A stretch of 64,000 nucleotides of DNA from Nitratiruptor sp. YY08-10 (lineage in GTDB: Bacteria > Campylobacterota > Campylobacteria > Campylobacterales > Nitratiruptoraceae), in contig NZ_AP023057.1 of assembly GCF_016629565.1 (NCBI RefSeq), positions 496,001-560,000 of the forward strand, read 5' to 3'. The position numbers and the translations under genes are program-made. Under the pieces are notes generated by a model, which had not been told where the DNA came from, ran no database searches, and saw only the letters and a list, made by a program, of their open reading frames with translations. Each line of letters begins with the position of its first letter. The first letter of the stretch is position 1. Shown piece after piece: positions 61,245 to 64,000 of this stretch.

Positions 61245-62957
61245 ATGTTTAAAAAATATAATTTGGCAAATCTTTCGTTAAGGTATAAAATAGCTTTAAT
61301 GTTGATTGCACTTTTGTCTCTTCTTGCTTATTTGAATCTTACAAATCTCATAAAAAAGCAGTCTAAATACGCAGAAATTATAAATATCAGTGGTAGACAA
61401 AGGATGTTATCCCAGCAGATTGCCCTTTTTGCAATATATTACAAAACCAAAGATTTGAAACAAAAAGCCGAGTTAATGGAAAAATCCCACAATTTTCTAA
61501 TATCTTTAAAAAATATGCCATTAAGGGTTGAAAAAATATTTTTTGAAAAACCGGTCTTTTTGGATAAAAGGGTCAAAAGATATATCCAGGAGGCAAAACA
61601 CTTTTATGAAACGAGAAGTGGAAAAAGTTTATCGTATATATTGACTCATTCGCAAACACTGTTAAAAGATCTAGATAGAGTTGTATATGAGTATCAAAAA
61701 GAGAGTGAAAGACAAACAAATGAACTTGTAAAAAAAGAGCAATTCATTTTGATTTTAACTCTTTTAGCACTATTGATTGAAGCATTATTTATTTTTAGAC
61801 CGGCCATTAAGAAAATAGAAGAATACATGAAGCAACTCTTTGACGAAAAAATGTTTGAAGAGGCTATCGTCAATTCAAGTCCGGTGGCAATCATTGCAGT
61901 CGATGAAGAGATGAAAGTAAATGTTTTCAATCAAAATGCTAAAAAGATTTTTGGTTTTGAAAAAGAGGAGATGAGAGATAAAAACTCTTTGAAAAATATT
62001 ATTCCGGAAAAATACTATGAAGCACATTTAAAAGGTTTTACCAACTTTATAAAAAGTGGGATTTTAAAACATGATAACAAACCTTTGGAACTTGAAGGCA
62101 AAAGAAAAAATGGTGAAATTTTTCCTATACGAGTCTCTTTTGGAACAACAACCTTGAACGATAAAAAAATTGTCATTGCAAATATTGAAGATATACAATT
62201 AGAAAAAGAGAAAGACAAGATTTTACTTCAGCAATCAAGAATAGCTGCTTTAGGAGAGATGATAGGAAATATTGCACATCAGTGGCGTCAACCTTTAAAT
62301 GCGATTAAAATTGTTGCGAGTGGCTTGAAAATGAGGAAAAAAACTGGTCTTTTAAAAATGGAAGATATCGATAAAGATATAGAAAAAATTATGAATTATA
62401 CAGATTATCTTTCGCAAACTATTGATGATTTTAGAAATTTTTTCAAACAAGATAAAACAAAAGAGAAGTTTAATGTATTAGATGTTGCCAAACGTGCACT
62501 CTCTTTGGTTGAGGCTTCTTACGAGCATCATAATATCAAAACGGTTTTTGAATATGATCAAAATATGGAATATTTTTATGTAGGCTATCCAAATGAGCTT
62601 GCGCAAGTTTTTTTAAACATTTTAAATAATGCCAAAGATGTATTGATTGAAAAAAATATAAAAGACAAAGTTGTAAAGATATCACTGGCTCAAACGAAAG
62701 AGAAATTGGTTGTAGAAATTTGTGATAATGGTGGAGGTGTAGAAGACAGCATTATGGTAAAAATTTTCGACCCTTATTTTACTACCAAACATAAAGCCCA
62801 AGGAACCGGTATGGGGCTATATATGAGCAAACAGATAATAGAAAAACATTTCCATGGATTTTTAAGCGTTAGAAATAAAAAATTTACAATAGAAAATAAA
62901 GAGCTGTATGGCGCTTGTTTCAAGATAGAACTACTCTTTCCTCAGAATGAGAACTAA
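61245..62957 (+). CDS. PilJ/NarX-type sensor histidine kinase with PAS domain
   Basis: This 570-residue protein has an N-terminal membrane helix (about 13-33), a periplasmic PilJ-type four-helix sensor with INISGRQRMLSQQIALFA (the P-box-like motif also seen in NarX-type nitrate sensors), a second helix (about 163-181), a PAS domain (about 205-325), and a kinase core: H345 in GNIAHQWRQPLNAIK, N-box LNILNNAKDVL, G1 CDNGGGVEDS and G2 GTGMGLYMSK. It probably phosphorylates the REC-GGDEF-EAL protein encoded just before it. The ligand is unknown; nitrate is only a family-based guess. Confidence 0.9.
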   Translation: MFKKYNLANLSLRYKIALMLIALLSLLAYLNLTNLIKKQSKYAEIINISGRQRMLSQQIALFAIYYKTKDLKQKAELMEKSHNFLISLKNMPLRVEKIFFEKPVFLDKRVKRYIQEAKHFYETRSGKSLSYILTHSQTLLKDLDRVVYEYQKESERQTNELVKKEQFILILTLLALLIEALFIFRPAIKKIEEYMKQLFDEKMFEEAIVNSSPVAIIAVDEEMKVNVFNQNAKKIFGFEKEEMRDKNSLKNIIPEKYYEAHLKGFTNFIKSGILKHDNKPLELEGKRKNGEIFPIRVSFGTTTLNDKKIVIANIEDIQLEKEKDKILLQQSRIAALGEMIGNIAHQWRQPLNAIKIVASGLKMRKKTGLLKMEDIDKDIEKIMNYTDYLSQTIDDFRNFFKQDKTKEKFNVLDVAKRALSLVEASYEHHNIKTVFEYDQNMEYFYVGYPNELAQVFLNILNNAKDVLIEKNIKDKVVKISLAQTKEKLVVEICDNGGGVEDSIMVKIFDPYFTTKHKAQGTGMGLYMSKQIIEKHFHGFLSVRNKKFTIENKELYGACFKIELLFPQNEN

Positions 62958-63256
62958 AATCGTTATTCATGTTTTATTTCTTGGGTAGTTAATTTCATTT
63001 TTAAAAATTTTCTGTTTCTATCAATTTTTTTTATCGACTCTCAAAGATTATTTGACTAAATCACTGTAATTATAAGGTTCTGTATCGATTTTAAAAAAAA
63101 AGAGGTACATCCGTCCGGTTTTTAGCATATGTTAAGCAAATGTTGCTAGACTATAAATAGCTAGGAAGTAGCGTAAAAACGGTGTTTAAGACAGCTTATA
63201 GATATAAAAAGCTGGCCTTATGATTAAACTGATCTTATCAGTCAAAAGGAGAGGAT
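62958..63256 (+). promoter_or_regulatory. Repeat-rich leader of the psr operon
   Basis: This 299-bp gap has no ORF of note. It contains an inverted repeat TAGCA (63123-63127) / TGCTA (63144-63148), a TATAAA at 63152-63157, a second inverted repeat CAGCTT (63192-63197) / AAGCTG (63209-63214), and a tight hairpin ACTGAT-CTT-ATCAGT (63228-63242) immediately before the ribosome site AAAGGAGAGG. Several runs of A and T fill the rest. A controlled promoter and structured 5' leader are likely; the regulator is unknown. Confidence 0.55.
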
Positions 63257-63901
63257 ATGAAGTTAGGCTTTTTGGTTGACCTGGACCTCTGTATGGGGTG
63301 TAAAGGGTGCGAGGTCTCCTGTAAGGTGGAAAATAAAGTGCCACTTCATTCTTGGAGATTACGAGTCAAATATGTAGATGTCGGTGTATATCCAGAAACA
63401 AAACGAACTTATACACCTCTAAGATGTAACCACTGTGAAGATGCGCCATGTGAGCGAATCTGTCCGGTGAGTGCACTGCATTATCTTGAAAACGGCATTG
63501 TCAATATCGATAAAGAGCGATGTATTGGGTGTGCTGGATGTATGATGGCATGTCCATATGGTGCGATCTATATGGATCCTGAAACAAATACTGCAGATAA
63601 ATGTACATACTGTGCACACAGAATAGCCAGCGAGATGATGCCAGCATGTGTTGTAGCTTGTCCAGTTGAGGCAAACATCTTCGGTGATTTGGATGATCCA
63701 ACCAGTCATATCAGCCAATACATCATGAGACACCAAAAAGATGGTGGAGTAAGAGTACGAAAACCAGAGAAAAATACCCATCCTAAACATTTTTATGTCG
63801 GTGGAGGTGAGGTGCAACTCAATCCTCTAGCTTCTAAACGAGAAGAGGGATACAACCTATTTAACAACATTACTCATCTAGACCATATAGGAGGCCACTA
63901 A
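63257..63901 (+). CDS. psrB: Polysulfide-reductase-type iron-sulfur subunit
   Basis: This 214-residue protein has no signal peptide and binds four [4Fe-4S] clusters of the DMSO-reductase B-subunit type: CMGCKGCEVSC, CNHCEDAPCERICP, CIGCAGCMMACP, and CTYCAHR...CVVACP. It passes electrons between the NrfD-like membrane subunit and a molybdopterin catalytic subunit. Strong ribosome site AAAGGAGAGG. The next gene begins in a TAATG overlap and looks like the membrane subunit. In this lineage polysulfide/sulfur reduction is the likely role, but a tetrathionate or other oxidoreductase B subunit cannot be ruled out without the catalytic subunit. Confidence 0.85.
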   Translation: MKLGFLVDLDLCMGCKGCEVSCKVENKVPLHSWRLRVKYVDVGVYPETKRTYTPLRCNHCEDAPCERICPVSALHYLENGIVNIDKERCIGCAGCMMACPYGAIYMDPETNTADKCTYCAHRIASEMMPACVVACPVEANIFGDLDDPTSHISQYIMRHQKDGGVRVRKPEKNTHPKHFYVGGGEVQLNPLASKREEGYNLFNNITHLDHIGGH

Positions 63902-64000
63902 TGGTAGAGCATACTGTTGCAGCGACTAACGCTATCGTTACATTAGATGTCGCAATTCCCAAAGTAATCTGGGGATGGATGATTACACTGAATATGTGGG
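63901..64000 (+). CDS. NrfD/PsrC-type membrane subunit, N-terminal fragment (cut by window end)
   Basis: The ATG shares its A with the psrB stop (TAATG) and follows ATAGGAGG. Only about 33 residues are visible (ending VIWGWMITLNMW), with the start of a first membrane helix. NrfD/PsrC proteins hold the quinone site of polysulfide-reductase-type complexes. The call rests on gene order and the tryptophan-rich first helix. Confidence 0.65.
   Translation, partial: MVEHTVAATNAIVTLDVAIPKVIWGWMITLNMW

Noticed and set aside
1-64000. CRISPR arrays, insertion sequences, integrases, prophage genes
   Set aside because: No regularly spaced repeats, transposase, recombinase or phage structural genes were seen on either strand.

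Overview
This window reads as chromosomal core sequence of a Campylobacterota (Epsilonproteobacteria) member, most like the deep-sea-vent chemolithotrophs (Nitratiruptor, Sulfurimonas and relatives). The evidence is the AT-rich coding style, dense gene packing with 4-nt ATGA/TTGA/GTGA overlaps, frequent TTG and GTG starts, a MutS7-type MutS with a C-terminal HNH domain, the fabZ-lpxA-clpX-mreB-mreC-carB run, a CetB/Aer-type PAS protein, a di-heme cytochrome c peroxidase, and the start of a polysulfide-reductase-type psrBC operon. I see no insertion sequence, prophage, integrase or CRISPR array. The genus is inferred, not proven.

Layout. 1-4.3 kb: end of an AsmA-like protein, an OmpR-type response regulator, a tiny exported protein behind four phased 11-bp repeats, and a convergent 7TMR-DISM histidine kinase. 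4.2-6.3 kb: tRNA-Met, a Sir2-family deacylase, tRNA-Ser and pyrF; both tRNAs have perfect TTGACA-N17-TATAAT promoters. 6.4-9.8 kb: mutS7 with two small coupled genes. 9.8-14.6 kb (minus): TonB receptor, YfiR-like periplasmic protein and GGDEF-EAL protein, which looks like an outer-membrane-to-c-di-GMP signalling cassette. 14.7-17.2 kb (minus): acs with a clear terminator, and a periplasmic thioredoxin-fold protein. 17.2-21.3 kb: HIT protein, topoisomerase-type zinc-ribbon protein, M3 peptidase, EAL-HDOD protein. 21.3-24.9 kb (minus): fadL, a frameshifted fadD-like acyl-CoA ligase, and panE.

25.0-36.4 kb is one long plus-strand gene train: cyclophilin, nadE, queH, fabZ, lpxA, clpX, mreB, mreC, carB and a reduced YrdC-domain protein. 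36.4-38.6 kb (minus): cytochrome c peroxidase, an unknown protein, and the CetB-like PAS protein. 38.7-46.7 kb is a cobalamin neighbourhood: B12-dependent metH with a strong terminator, an exported beta-sandwich-like protein, a cobalamin adenosyltransferase, a BtuB-like receptor, a half-MFS membrane protein and galU. 46.8-52.3 kb: a host-attachment-family protein, pepD, a lipoprotein, nth (minus), yebC, a PpiC/Peb4-type foldase and fbaA. 52.3-54.4 kb (minus): a YkuD L,D-peptidase and a Tat-exported M14 carboxypeptidase, resembling the Csd6/Csd4 (Pgp2/Pgp1) cell-shape enzymes. 54.5-63.0 kb: PLP enzyme, hisD, PiT phosphate transporter, spore-photoproduct-lyase-like radical SAM protein, REC-GGDEF-EAL protein and a PilJ-type histidine kinase. 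63.0-64.0 kb: a repeat-rich leader, then psrB and the first codons of a psrC/nrfD gene cut by the window edge.

I do not claim a proven new system. The best candidates for something undescribed are the response regulator / phased repeats / NPYWFQE micro-protein / 7TMR kinase locus, the mutS7-Sel1-zinc-ribbon operon, the exported and half-MFS proteins around the B12 genes, and the heptanucleotide repeats in the cell-wall/PLP-enzyme region. All motif positions were read by eye; no database search was run.
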